Assembly: GCA_902791085.1 (NCBI GenBank)
Contig: CADAUN010000038.1
Location: 1-10,024 of the forward strand
Source of the DNA: an uncultured Erysipelotrichaceae bacterium
Lineage (GTDB): Bacteria; Bacillota_I; Bacilli_A; RFN20; CAG-826
Length of the DNA stretch: 10,024 nucleotides
Direction: 5' to 3'
This document shows positions 1 to 6,493 of this stretch, in pieces. The first letter of the stretch is position 1. Every line of letters begins with the position of its first letter. The translations under genes were made by a program, and so were the position numbers. Under the pieces are notes generated by a model. It was not told where the DNA came from. It worked only from the letters and a program-made list of their open reading frames with translations, and searched no databases.

Positions 1-96
1 CGCCGCGGCGAGAGAAAACGGGAACCCCTCGCTCGGGGTTCCCGTTTCTCAATGATCAGCGCCTTTTTTAAATGTGTCCTTGACATGGGGTCCACA
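1..96. mobile_element. Probable outer end of an IS3-type insertion sequence (terminal part only)
   Basis: Read on the minus strand, the stretch 75-96 starts TGTGGACCCC and, after seven bases, has GGACA. This is the general layout of terminal inverted repeats of IS3/IS150-group elements (TGnACCCC followed by GGACA). The element would lie to the left, with its transposase gene and other end outside the window. The hairpin at 12-50 would then be inside the element, near its end. No transposase coding sequence, second repeat or target duplication can be seen here, so the call rests on motif resemblance alone. Bases 1-11 are too few to assign. Confidence 0.38.
12..50. terminator. Strong GC-rich hairpin, probable intrinsic terminator
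   Basis: Inverted repeat: left arm GAGAAAACGGGAACCCC, 6-base loop TCGCTC, right arm GGGGTTCCCGTTTCTC. This gives 16 base pairs with one bulged A. The right side ends in a short pyrimidine tract (TTTCTC). On the minus strand the hairpin is followed by TTTTCTCTC, which is the better U-tract. It could therefore stop transcription from either side, for example from a gene or transposase to the left of the window, insulating the nadK operon. The U-tracts are short and interrupted, which lowers confidence. Confidence 0.55.
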
Positions 97-161
97 TTAT
101 CAGGTGCGTTCCTTTTCTTTAAAAAAAGAAAGCGTTCTCTCTTTTTTTAGAAAGTTCTATT

Positions 162-170
162 TGGTAAACT
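162..170 (+). promoter_or_regulatory. Extended -10 promoter of the nadK-nfnAB operon
   Basis: TGGTAAACT fits an extended -10 element (TGn followed by a TATAAT-like hexamer, here TAAACT at 165-170). The place of a -35 box (about 142-147) is only a T-run. The predicted transcription start is near 177, a few bases before the ATG at 180. The mRNA would thus be leaderless or nearly so, which agrees with the absence of a Shine-Dalgarno sequence before this gene. Prediction from sequence only. Confidence 0.4.
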
Positions 171-179
171 ATTCCCGAT

Positions 180-956
180 ATGCGTTACTGCTTAATTAAA
201 AGAGACGATTCGTTTTCTGAAGAAGTAGAGAATTCTATCGCTAAAAAATTAGAACACGACCCGTTTTTTAGTAAAGATAGCATTCATCCTGAACTCGTGA
301 TTGTCATTGGCGGAGATGGCACTTTTCTAGCCGCTTTGCATCATTATATGACCCATGTCGATTCTCTTCGTTTTTTGTGCTTTAACACCGGCCGCATTGG
401 CTATTACAATGAATTCTCAATTTCAGATGTCGATATGGCCCTTGAGGGAGTAAAAGACGGCACTTTAAAAACCAAATCTTTTCCTTTGCTGGCGTTAAAT
501 GGAGAAAAAGAAACGCATTATGCAGTGAATGAATTTATCGTTTCTGGATTGCTTAAGAACGTCGAATACGACATTTTGTTAGACGGACAGTTTTTAGAAC
601 ATTATTTCGGCATGGGACTGGTCATTTCTACGACCACCGGATCCATGGGGTATAACCGTAGCATCTTCGGTTCTATTTTGGACACAAAACTACGTGCGAT
701 GGAATTGACGGAAATTGCTGCGATTCGTTCGAAGGCGTACCAGCCGATTGGCTCGCCTGTTGTGATTGATGGAGGAAGAACATTAACTTTTCAAGAAAAG
801 AACCACCGTCCGGCGACGTTACTACAAGACAATCTCACTTTCCAAAAAGAAGCAGATCCTGTCTTTACCATTCAATATGGAACAAAAAATGCCGTGTGCT
901 ATGTCAAAGATGATGATGTCTTTGTCCCACGGTTACGAAAAACACTTGGCTATTAG
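180..956 (+). CDS. nadK: NAD kinase
   Basis: Phosphorylates NAD+ at the 2' hydroxyl of its adenosine ribose to give NADP+, using ATP or polyphosphate, in the cytoplasm. The 258-residue product has the family signature GGDGT at residues 44-48, with the catalytic Asp46. It also has the NE motif (Asn117-Glu118) that binds the substrate, and a TTTGS variant (151-155) of the usual TPTGS motif, followed by GYNRS. The length is normal for bacterial NAD kinases. No ribosome site precedes the ATG; instead an extended -10 lies 10-18 bases upstream, suggesting a leaderless or very short-leader transcript. The stop codon overlaps the ribosome site of the next gene, which begins 10 bases on, so this is the first gene of an operon whose other two members use NADP(H). 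The family call is secure; operon membership is inferred from spacing. Confidence 0.93.
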   Translation: MRYCLIKRDDSFSEEVENSIAKKLEHDPFFSKDSIHPELVIVIGGDGTFLAALHHYMTHVDSLRFLCFNTGRIGYYNEFSISDVDMALEGVKDGTLKTKSFPLLALNGEKETHYAVNEFIVSGLLKNVEYDILLDGQFLEHYFGMGLVISTTTGSMGYNRSIFGSILDTKLRAMELTEIAAIRSKAYQPIGSPVVIDGGRTLTFQEKNHRPATLLQDNLTFQKEADPVFTIQYGTKNAVCYVKDDDVFVPRLRKTLGY

Positions 957-960
957 GAGG
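955..960 (+). promoter_or_regulatory. Ribosome binding site of nfnA
   Basis: A perfect AGGAGG, six bases before the ATG at 967 and overlapping the nadK stop codon TAG (954-956). It decides the start at 967 over in-frame starts further upstream inside nadK. Confidence 0.85.
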
Positions 961-966
961 ACCCAA

Positions 967-1809
967 ATGTATCAAATCGTTTCGAAACGCGTTCTCAATC
1001 CGACGATGATTGAGATGAACATCGCTGCGCCTGAAATCGCCCGTAAAGCACAACCGGGTGAATTCATTATTTTGCGCGTCGATGAAAAAGGGGAACGCAT
1101 CCCTTTGACCATCGCGGGAGAAGACCGCGAAGCTGGCACGGTGAAGATTATTTTTCAAATCGTCGGTGCCACAACCTTTGAATTAGGCAAGAAGGAAGCA
1201 GGCGAATTCATTCAAGATTTTGTCGGTCCTTTAGGAAGACCTTCCGAACTAGACGGATTGAAGAAAGTTTGTGTCATTGGCGGCGGCGCTGGCACAGCGA
1301 TTGCCATGCCAGTGGCGCAAAAACTGCATGAAAACGGTGCCGTGGTGCATTCTATCGTTGGTTTTAGAAACAAAGATTTAGTGATCTTAGAACCTGAATT
1401 CCGTGCCTGCTCTGATTTGTTAAAAATCATGACGGACGACGGATCCTATGGAGAAAAAGGTTTGGTCACTCAAGCGCTTCAACAATTGCTTGACCAAGGT
1501 AACACTTATGATGAAGTCATCGCCATTGGCCCCATCGTGATGATGAAATTCGTGGTGAAATTGACAAAACAATATAACATCAAAACCGTTGTTTCCATGA
1601 ACCCCATTATGATCGATGGTACCGGAATGTGCGGCGGTTGCCGCTTGACCGTAGGAGGCAAGACAAAGTTTGCTTGCGTTGATGGCCCTGACTTTGACGG
1701 ATTCGAAGTCGACTTCGACGAAGCCCAAAAGCGGAATGGAATTTATCGCGAATGGGAAAAACACAAATACGAAGAAACCTGTAATCTCTTCCAAAAGGAG
1801 GGCAAATAA
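967..1809 (+). CDS. nfnA: NfnA-type small subunit of ferredoxin-NADP+ oxidoreductase (FAD/[2Fe-2S])
   Basis: 280 residues of the ferredoxin-NADP reductase superfamily, also annotated as sulfide dehydrogenase subunit beta. An N-terminal FAD-binding beta-barrel carries RIPLT near residue 39. The NAD(H)-binding half begins at VCVIGGGAGTAIA near residue 100. A C-terminal MCGGC with a further cysteine (FACVDGPDFDG) is the [2Fe-2S] site typical of NfnA/SudB/PyrK relatives. In characterised Nfn enzymes this subunit takes electrons from NADH and couples them, with the large subunit, to reduced ferredoxin and NADP+ by flavin-based electron bifurcation or confurcation. The partner gene starts one base after the stop codon, as expected for the heterodimer. 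An assignment as the accessory subunit of a sulfide dehydrogenase (SudB) cannot be excluded from sequence. No glutamate synthase large subunit is present, so a role in glutamate synthesis is unlikely. Confidence 0.85.
   Translation: MYQIVSKRVLNPTMIEMNIAAPEIARKAQPGEFIILRVDEKGERIPLTIAGEDREAGTVKIIFQIVGATTFELGKKEAGEFIQDFVGPLGRPSELDGLKKVCVIGGGAGTAIAMPVAQKLHENGAVVHSIVGFRNKDLVILEPEFRACSDLLKIMTDDGSYGEKGLVTQALQQLLDQGNTYDEVIAIGPIVMMKFVVKLTKQYNIKTVVSMNPIMIDGTGMCGGCRLTVGGKTKFACVDGPDFDGFEVDFDEAQKRNGIYREWEKHKYEETCNLFQKEGK
1795..1801 (+). promoter_or_regulatory. Ribosome binding site of nfnB
   Basis: AAGGAGG inside the last codons of nfnA, nine bases before the ATG at 1811. It shows that translation of the large subunit starts here, upstream of the in-frame TGA, and not at the GTG that follows the TGA, which has no ribosome site of its own. 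Confidence 0.8.
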
Positions 1810-1810
1810 G

Positions 1811-3226
1811 ATGGTCGCCACAAAATTCAATATGCGGCAAGACAAAAATCCGATGCCGTCGCAAGAACCAAAGGTTCGCGCTCATAACTTCAAAGAAGTC
1901 GCTTTGGGATACGATTTGGCAATGGCGCAAGACGAGGCTGCCCGTTGTCTTCATTGTCCAAAACAACCTTGAGTGAATGGCTGCCCCGTTCACATTCATA
2001 TTCCTGATTTCATTATGAAGGTTCGCGATGGCGATTTAAAAGGCGCGAACGATGTTTTGTTACAATCCTCTTCTCTTTCTAGCATCTGCGGTCGGGTGTG
2101 CCCACAAGAATCGCAATGTGAAAAATATTGTACCCGTGGCCTGCGTCCAGGCGCCGAACCGGTCGCCATCGGTCGGCTTGAACGCTTTGTTGCTGACTAT
2201 GCAAGAGAAAATCATTTGGTCGCCTTTGAGAAGGCAAAACCAAATGGACATAAAGTGGCTGTTGTAGGCTCTGGTCCTTCTGGTTTAACTTGTGCTGGAG
2301 ACTTAGCCAAAAAGGGATATGAAGTCACTGTGTTCGAGGCGTTACATTTAGCGGGTGGCGTCTTAAGCTATGGCATTCCTGAATTCCGGTTGCCGAAAAC
2401 CATCGTTCAAAACGAGATTCATAATTTAGAAAAGATGGGTGTCGAAATCCGTACCAACATGGTCATTGGCAAAGTCTATTCCATTGACGAATTGATGGAA
2501 GAACATGGATATGAGGCTGTCTTTATTGGCACCGGTGCTGGACTTCCCCGTTTCATGGGCATTCCAGGAGAAAATCTAAAAGGTGTGCTTTCTGCAAACG
2601 AATTCTTAACCCGGATTAATTTGATGAAAGCCTATCAAGAAGATGCGGATACTCCTATTGTTCATGGCAAGCGCGTTGCCGTGATTGGCGGAGGAAATGT
2701 GGCGATGGACGCATGCCGTTGCGCGCTCCGTTTAGGCGCCGAAAAGGTCTACATTATCTATCGTCGTTCCTTAGAAGAAATCCCAGCACGAAGAGAAGAA
2801 GTCCATCACGCGATGGAAGAAGGAGTGGATTTCCATATCTTAACAAACCCCGTGGAAATCTTAGGGGATGAGAATTTGAATGTAACCGGCATTCGTTGCA
2901 TCAAAATGGAACTTGGCGAACCGGATGCATCCGGACGCCGCCGTCCAGTGGCAATACCAGATAGTGAATACACGATGGACGTAGATGTGGTCATCCAAGC
3001 CATCGGCACCTCACCTAATCCCTTAATCAAAAATACGACAAAGGGATTGGATACGAATCCGCATGGTTGCATCATCACCAAAGACGAAAGCGGTGAAACC
3101 ACAAAGAACGGTGTCTATGCCGGTGGCGACGCCGTCACTGGCGCTGCTACGGTCATTCTCGCAATGGGAGCAGGAAAAAACGCTGCCGAAGCGATTGATC
3201 AATATATTCAGGCAAAAGCCCATTAA
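1811..3226 (+). CDS. nfnB: NfnB-type large subunit (GltA-like) with an in-frame TGA at codon 54
   Basis: A 471-codon gene of the glutamate synthase small-subunit / NfnB family, reading through one TGA (1970-1972). Before it lies ARCLHCPKQP and after it VNGCPVHIHIPDF, both in the same frame. Together they form the family's CxxCxxxxCxxxCP iron-sulfur motif: Cys46, Cys49, codon 54 = TGA, Cys58. A second motif has Cys93, Cys97, Cys103 and Cys107. FAD is bound by GSGPSG (153-158), NADP(H) by GGGNVAMD from about residue 293, and GVYAGGDAVTGAATV near the end is the second FAD-contacting signature. The total length fits the family only if both parts are one gene. By analogy with dihydropyrimidine dehydrogenase, residue 54 should ligate a [4Fe-4S] cluster with Cys46, Cys49 and Cys107. 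With NfnA it would transfer electrons between ferredoxin, NAD(H) and NADP(H). The TGA may be selenocysteine, cysteine by recoding, a real nonsense mutation or a base error; if it stops translation the gene is broken. Confidence 0.8.
1970..1993 (+). other. In-frame UGA followed at once by an 8-bp hairpin (possible recoding signal)
   Basis: The TGA at 1970-1972 is followed directly by GTGAATGG (1973-1980), loop CTGCC (1981-1985) and CCGTTCAC (1986-1993). The arms pair over 8 bases with one G-U pair. An overlapping alternative pairs GTGAATG (1973-1979) with CATTCAT (1993-1999), leaving a 13-base loop that starts with G. Bacterial SECIS elements lie just 3' of the UGA, inside the coding region, so the location suits selenocysteine insertion. 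The loop, however, is closer to the UGA than in known SECIS elements (commonly about 16-37 bases), and the main loop lacks a G in its first two positions. The pairing bases also encode conserved residues (VNGCPVH), so the hairpin may be chance. Confidence 0.3.
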
Positions 3227-3376
3227 TGAAATGCTTAATCGGCCAGCAATGAACTGAACCCCATTTCGTTCACAGGTTGGAAAACCGTTATACCGTCACT
3301 TTTAAAGCGATGGAAAGCAAAATTGCACTTAAAGTTCTTGATTTTTATTAAACGTGCGATATTTGGAATGATTAGA
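3227..3376. other. Intergenic region between nfnB and the convergent M24 gene, no gene found
   Basis: About 150 bases without a coding frame or recognisable RNA. Visible items are a short hairpin (TGAAC, 8-base loop, GTTCA, near 3254-3271) and two similar blocks, CACTTTTAAAG (3298-3308) and CACTTAAAG (3326-3334). There is also a promoter-like pair, TTGCAC (3323-3328) and TATTAA (3346-3351), with 17-base spacing, but only 3 and 4 of 6 bases match consensus. Nothing here supports a firm function. Confidence 0.4.
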
Positions 3377-3408
3377 AAAAAGCTTCTCGTTTCGGCGGGA
3401 AGCTTTTT
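3377..3408. terminator. Bidirectional intrinsic terminator between nfnB and the M24 peptidase gene
   Basis: A 13-bp stem: AAAAAGCTTCTCG (3377-3389), 6-base loop TTTCGG, CGGGAAGCTTTTT (3396-3408), with one G-U pair when read on the plus strand. The T-run closes the plus-strand transcript of nadK-nfnAB. The A-run on the left gives TTTTTTC on the minus strand, which would end the M24 peptidase transcript, whose stop codon is about 30 bases away. The convergent gene arrangement is exactly where such a shared terminator is expected. Confidence 0.88.
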
Positions 3409-3439
3409 GATATAAAAGGGTTTTCAGGTGATTTTTTGA

Positions 3440-4624
3440 TTATTTTAGAATGGCAATTACTTCTTTTTGCCTTCCTGCGACAACAATGGGATGACGATTT
3501 TCTACATAGACATTGGTTTCGCTTCGCATGCCAAAATCGGGGGCATAGATTCCTGGTTCCAAAGAAAACGAAGTACCGTTGATGAGAGCGCGGGTATCGT
3601 GAGATTCGTAATCATCAATATTCGCTCCTGGTCCATGCGGAGAAATATCAACGGAGATATTGTGGCCGGTTCGATGCGTGAAATATTCTCCATAGCCTTT
3701 GTCCGTAATGTCTTTTCGAACGACGTCATCGACTTCATAGCCTAGCACCTCTCGTTGGGGCAGATTTTCTTCCAAGAAAGACACCGCATGGTCAATTGCT
3801 TCTTTTAAGATTTGAAACCGCTCGGCGACAAAAGCCGGAACTTTCTTTCCAACGTATCCCATCCAGGTGATGTCGGCATAAACGCCTAAAGGATCGTCCA
3901 TTTTGGCCCACATATCGATTAAAACGACATCGCCTACATGAATGGGACTAGAGACTTTGCTCGTGGGACCATAATGGGGATTCGATGCATTATGATTAAT
4001 GGCGACAATCGGCGGATCATCATAAACCATTCCTTCTTCATGGAATCGTTTTGCGATGAATTGTTGAATTTGATATTCATCAGATACACCATTTTGTTCA
4101 ATATCCGCTTTGATTTTGGCGAATGCTTCGTCTTTTATTTTTAGTGCGAGGGCATCAGCCTGACGTTGCAATTGATAAGATTTTTCCCCGTATTGTGCCT
4201 GAAAAATCTGCAATAAGTTCGCGGAAGAACGGATTTCAATTCCTAGCGATTGCAGATATGAGACACTGCCATAGTCAGCCAATGAAACGCGTGGCAACAA
4301 TCCATTTTCGGATATGTCCATATAGACGCGGTGATAAGAATGGAAACACTCTTTCTCTAATGTGAGCATCTCTTGCCAAGTGTGATAGACCTTTAAATCA
4401 AAATGGGCTTGGGTTTCCGGATCTTGCAAGAATATCGTATCAATAACGTGACAAATGAGATAAGGTTTGGCATCTTTTGGGAAAACCATCAAGATTTTCC
4501 GTGTTAGCATCTTGTCGCCCAAAAAAGAAACCATGGTGGGATTTCGATTTTCATAATCCACCAAAATCCAGGCATCTATTTGTTGTTTCGTCAATTCTTC
4601 TTGAATGGTAACAAAGCGGTCCAT
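3440..4624 (-). CDS. M24-family metallopeptidase (aminopeptidase P / Xaa-Pro peptidase-like)
   Basis: A 394-residue cytoplasmic enzyme of the pita-bread (M24) fold, expected to hold two metal ions and remove N-terminal residues next to proline or cleave Xaa-Pro dipeptides. The N-terminal creatinase-like domain covers about residues 1-145 and the catalytic domain about 150-394. Likely metal ligands are Asp237 (LIDMWAK), Asp251 (YADITW), His321 (HRTGHNIS), Glu356 (SLEPGIY) and Glu369 (RSETNVYV). His217 in NPHYGP and His330 (SPHGPGAN) are probable active-site residues. The start at 4624 is chosen because GAAGGA lies six bases upstream and an extended -10 promoter (minus strand, 4650-4658) is well spaced. 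The longer reading frame up to 4756 would run through that promoter and into the divergent gene. The exact substrate cannot be told from sequence, so no symbol (pepP, pepQ) is given. Confidence 0.9.
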   Translation of the reverse strand: MDRFVTIQEELTKQQIDAWILVDYENRNPTMVSFLGDKMLTRKILMVFPKDAKPYLICHVIDTIFLQDPETQAHFDLKVYHTWQEMLTLEKECFHSYHRVYMDISENGLLPRVSLADYGSVSYLQSLGIEIRSSANLLQIFQAQYGEKSYQLQRQADALALKIKDEAFAKIKADIEQNGVSDEYQIQQFIAKRFHEEGMVYDDPPIVAINHNASNPHYGPTSKVSSPIHVGDVVLIDMWAKMDDPLGVYADITWMGYVGKKVPAFVAERFQILKEAIDHAVSFLEENLPQREVLGYEVDDVVRKDITDKGYGEYFTHRTGHNISVDISPHGPGANIDDYESHDTRALINGTSFSLEPGIYAPDFGMRSETNVYVENRHPIVVAGRQKEVIAILK

Positions 4625-4630
4625 AAATGT

Positions 4631-4636
4631 TCCTTC
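4631..4636 (-). promoter_or_regulatory. Ribosome binding site of the M24 peptidase gene
   Basis: GAAGGA on the minus strand, six bases before the ATG at 4624-4622. It favours this start over an in-frame ATG at 4651, which overlaps the promoter, and over longer forms. Confidence 0.7.
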
Positions 4637-4649
4637 TTTCGTCTCTACC

Positions 4650-4658
4650 ATTGTAGCA
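4650..4658 (-). promoter_or_regulatory. Extended -10 promoter of the M24 peptidase gene
   Basis: On the minus strand TGCTACAAT fits the extended -10 pattern, the hexamer TACAAT (4655-4650) matching TATAAT at 5 of 6 bases. There is no clear -35 box at 17 bases. The predicted transcription start is near 4643, giving a leader of about 20 bases that contains the GAAGGA ribosome site. Confidence 0.5.
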
Positions 4659-4698
4659 TGTAGAAGCGGGCGTGAGACTTTCCAAGCAACGAGCAAAA

Positions 4699-4707
4699 TG
4701 TCATAAT
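4699..4707 (+). promoter_or_regulatory. Extended -10 promoter of the GH2 gene cluster
   Basis: TGTCATAAT is a TGn plus CATAAT extended -10 element (5 of 6 bases of the hexamer). No clear -35 is seen. Transcription would start near 4714, either exactly at an in-frame GTG (4714) or 24 bases before the ATG at 4738. It lies back-to-back with the promoter of the M24 gene, about 45 bases apart. Confidence 0.4.
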
Positions 4708-4737
4708 AACGACGTGAAAACTGCTTTTTATGATCGG

Positions 4738-6492
4738 ATGAATAAGGAGTGCCCATTAAGTGGGCATCCCGATCCCTATTGGCAACGCGAGCATTACCAA
4801 AATCTCGATGGATGGTGGGATTTTGCCATTACGCAAAGCGAGGCGATCCCTCCGAATTATCCTGAACGGATTTTGGTGCCGTTTGCTCCCGAAACGGAAG
4901 CCAGTGGTATTTTTCGTTCCATTTCGTTGTTCGACCGTCTTCATTATCGGAGAAGCGTAGACGTCCCTTCTGAATTTGTCGGAAAGCCGGCGTTACTACG
5001 TTTTATGGCAGTGGATCAAGAGGCACAAATTTATGTCGATGGCGAATTATTTGCCACTCATCGAGGCGGTTATCTTCCTTTTACGGTCTATATTGACAAA
5101 GTGAAAGCTCATTTTGTGTTAGAAGTCGTGGTGAAAGACGACACTGCTAGTCCATTTTATGCGAGGGGTAAGCAATCGAATCGCCCGAAAGGCATCTGGT
5201 ACACTCCAACCAGCGGAATTTGGCAAGAAGTGTATTTAGAATATCTGCCTAGCGCCAATTTCATCGACCATGCCCATATCTATGGGGATTACGATCGAAA
5301 AAGTTTTGTGATTGATGCTTGCTTTGCCGGAGACAAAGAAGGGGCTGAAGTAGAAGTTTATGACAACAACGCTTTGGTCGGAAAAACTTCTTTTGATGCA
5401 AAAGGGCACGCCGAAATAACGCTTACTGATTCTGCTTTTCATCCTTGGTCGCACGAAGATCCGCATTTATATACCCTATTGTTTCGTAATCATGGCGATC
5501 TCGTTCGCTCACAAGGCGCCTTCCGTAAAATAGAATCGGTGGTAGCAGGAGATTCTCGTTTCTTGTTTTTCAATCATAAGCCTTGTTTCCTTTCCGCTCC
5601 CTTGGATCAAGGTTATTGGCCGGAATCTGGTTTAACGCCTCCTTCGTTAGAAGCGATGGAATTTGATCTTCGTTACTTGCTTTCCTGTGGTTTTAATGCC
5701 GTGCGGAAACATATCAAAGTCGAATTGCGTCGTTATTATGCTTTATGCGATGCTCTAGGAATCTACGTCATGCAAGATATTGTGAATGGTGGCGCCCCAT
5801 ATCGTCCGTTTTTGATTGCGTTGGCGCCTTTGTTGCCTTTAAACATCAAAGATCGTAACACAGCCAAATTAGGAAGAGGCAATCCCCAATCTCGTGCTCA
5901 ATTCTTATCAGAGTTAGAAGGAACCGTTAAAGCTTTAGGCTCCATTCCTTCGATTATTTCTTGGACTTTATTTAATGAAGGTTGGGGACAATTTGACGCG
6001 GTGGAGAACACCAAAAAATTACGTGCGTTAGACGCTACCCGGCTGATTGATTCCACTTCTGGTTGGTACGATAAAGGAGTGGGGGATTTTGTCTCTCGCC
6101 ACATTTATTTTCGTTCTGTCAGGCTGAAACCAGATGCGGATCGTCTCTTATCGCTCAGCGAATTTGGCGGTTATTCCTTGCCGCTTTCGGGTCATCGCTG
6201 GTCGAAGAAAAACTTTGGTTACAAACGGTTTTCTTCTCTTACCAAATGGCAAGATGCAGTGATTAAACTCTATCAAAAGCAAATCCTTCCTGCGATTCAA
6301 AAAGCCCATTTATCGGTGGCCGTTTTTACGCAGCTAACGGATGTAGAACAAGAGACAAACGGTTTGCTGACGTATGATAGGGCAATTGCTAAAATGAACC
6401 CTGATGATTTAAAAAAAGTCAACGAGGAGATGCAACAAGCCTACCAAGAAGCCACCAAACTTCATTTATCTGACACGCATGACGAAAAATAA
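4738..6492 (+). CDS. Glycoside hydrolase family 2 enzyme (beta-galactosidase/beta-glucuronidase-like)
   Basis: A 584-residue retaining glycosidase with no signal peptide, so it probably cleaves imported oligosaccharides in the cytoplasm. Order of domains: a jelly-roll sugar-binding domain (about residues 10-160, opening with YWQREHYQNLDGWWDF and including RGKQSNRPKGIW), an immunoglobulin-like domain (about 165-260), and a TIM barrel. The barrel has LDQGYWPE, GFNAVRKHIKVE, the acid/base Glu414 in FNEGWGQFD, the nucleophile Glu475 in SEFGG, and FTQLTDVEQETNGLLTYDR. Both catalytic residues and the family signatures are intact. The start is uncertain: neither ATG 4738, GTG 4714 nor GTG 4672 has a ribosome site. 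4738 is chosen because it lies downstream of the predicted promoter and leaves the usual short N-terminus. The sugar specificity (galactose, glucuronate, mannose) cannot be read from these motifs. It is the first gene of the plus-strand cluster. Confidence 0.9.
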   Translation: MNKECPLSGHPDPYWQREHYQNLDGWWDFAITQSEAIPPNYPERILVPFAPETEASGIFRSISLFDRLHYRRSVDVPSEFVGKPALLRFMAVDQEAQIYVDGELFATHRGGYLPFTVYIDKVKAHFVLEVVVKDDTASPFYARGKQSNRPKGIWYTPTSGIWQEVYLEYLPSANFIDHAHIYGDYDRKSFVIDACFAGDKEGAEVEVYDNNALVGKTSFDAKGHAEITLTDSAFHPWSHEDPHLYTLLFRNHGDLVRSQGAFRKIESVVAGDSRFLFFNHKPCFLSAPLDQGYWPESGLTPPSLEAMEFDLRYLLSCGFNAVRKHIKVELRRYYALCDALGIYVMQDIVNGGAPYRPFLIALAPLLPLNIKDRNTAKLGRGNPQSRAQFLSELEGTVKALGSIPSIISWTLFNEGWGQFDAVENTKKLRALDATRLIDSTSGWYDKGVGDFVSRHIYFRSVRLKPDADRLLSLSEFGGYSLPLSGHRWSKKNFGYKRFSSLTKWQDAVIKLYQKQILPAIQKAHLSVAVFTQLTDVEQETNGLLTYDRAIAKMNPDDLKKVNEEMQQAYQEATKLHLSDTHDEK

Positions 6493-6493
6493 C

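Noticed and set aside
80..85. Consensus -35 box TTGACA inside the putative IS end, possibly forming an outward hybrid promoter
   Set aside because: At 16-18 bases spacing the sequence is AGGTGC, GGTGCG or GTGCGT, none like TATAAT. The closest TATCAG is only 12 bases away, too near.
1970..1972. UGA read as tryptophan or glycine (alternative genetic codes)
   Set aside because: Trp is written TGG throughout the window, including at conserved positions, and the residue expected at the TGA is Cys, not Trp or Gly.
1973..1993. Calling the hairpin a confirmed SECIS element
   Set aside because: The loop begins only 8 bases after the UGA and its first two bases are C and T, unlike known bacterial SECIS elements. 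No selenocysteine genes are in the window to support it.
1420..1999. Minus-strand open frames of 130-141 codons opposite nfnA/nfnB
   Set aside because: They lie entirely opposite well-supported genes, resemble no protein family, and have low-complexity composition typical of shadow frames.
1973..3226. A separate gene starting at GTG 1973 right after the TGA
   Set aside because: There is no ribosome site before this GTG, and the frame begins in the middle of an iron-sulfur motif whose first half lies in frame just upstream. One gene with an in-frame TGA explains the data better.
3323..3408. A small RNA from TTGCAC/TATTAA ending at the terminator at 3377-3408
   Set aside because: The promoter boxes match consensus at only 3 and 4 of 6 bases, and the terminator is fully explained by the two convergent genes. 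The remaining 20-odd bases show no structure.
4625..4756. Longer N-terminus of the M24 peptidase up to 4756
   Set aside because: It would extend through the extended -10 promoter and over the start of the divergent GH2 gene. A good ribosome site marks the start at 4624, where family homology also begins.
5164..5166. AGG reassigned from arginine, as reported for some uncultured Bacilli
   Set aside because: AGG codes for Arg at conserved family positions of the GH2 enzyme (YARGKQ, LLTYDRA), so it is read in the standard way.
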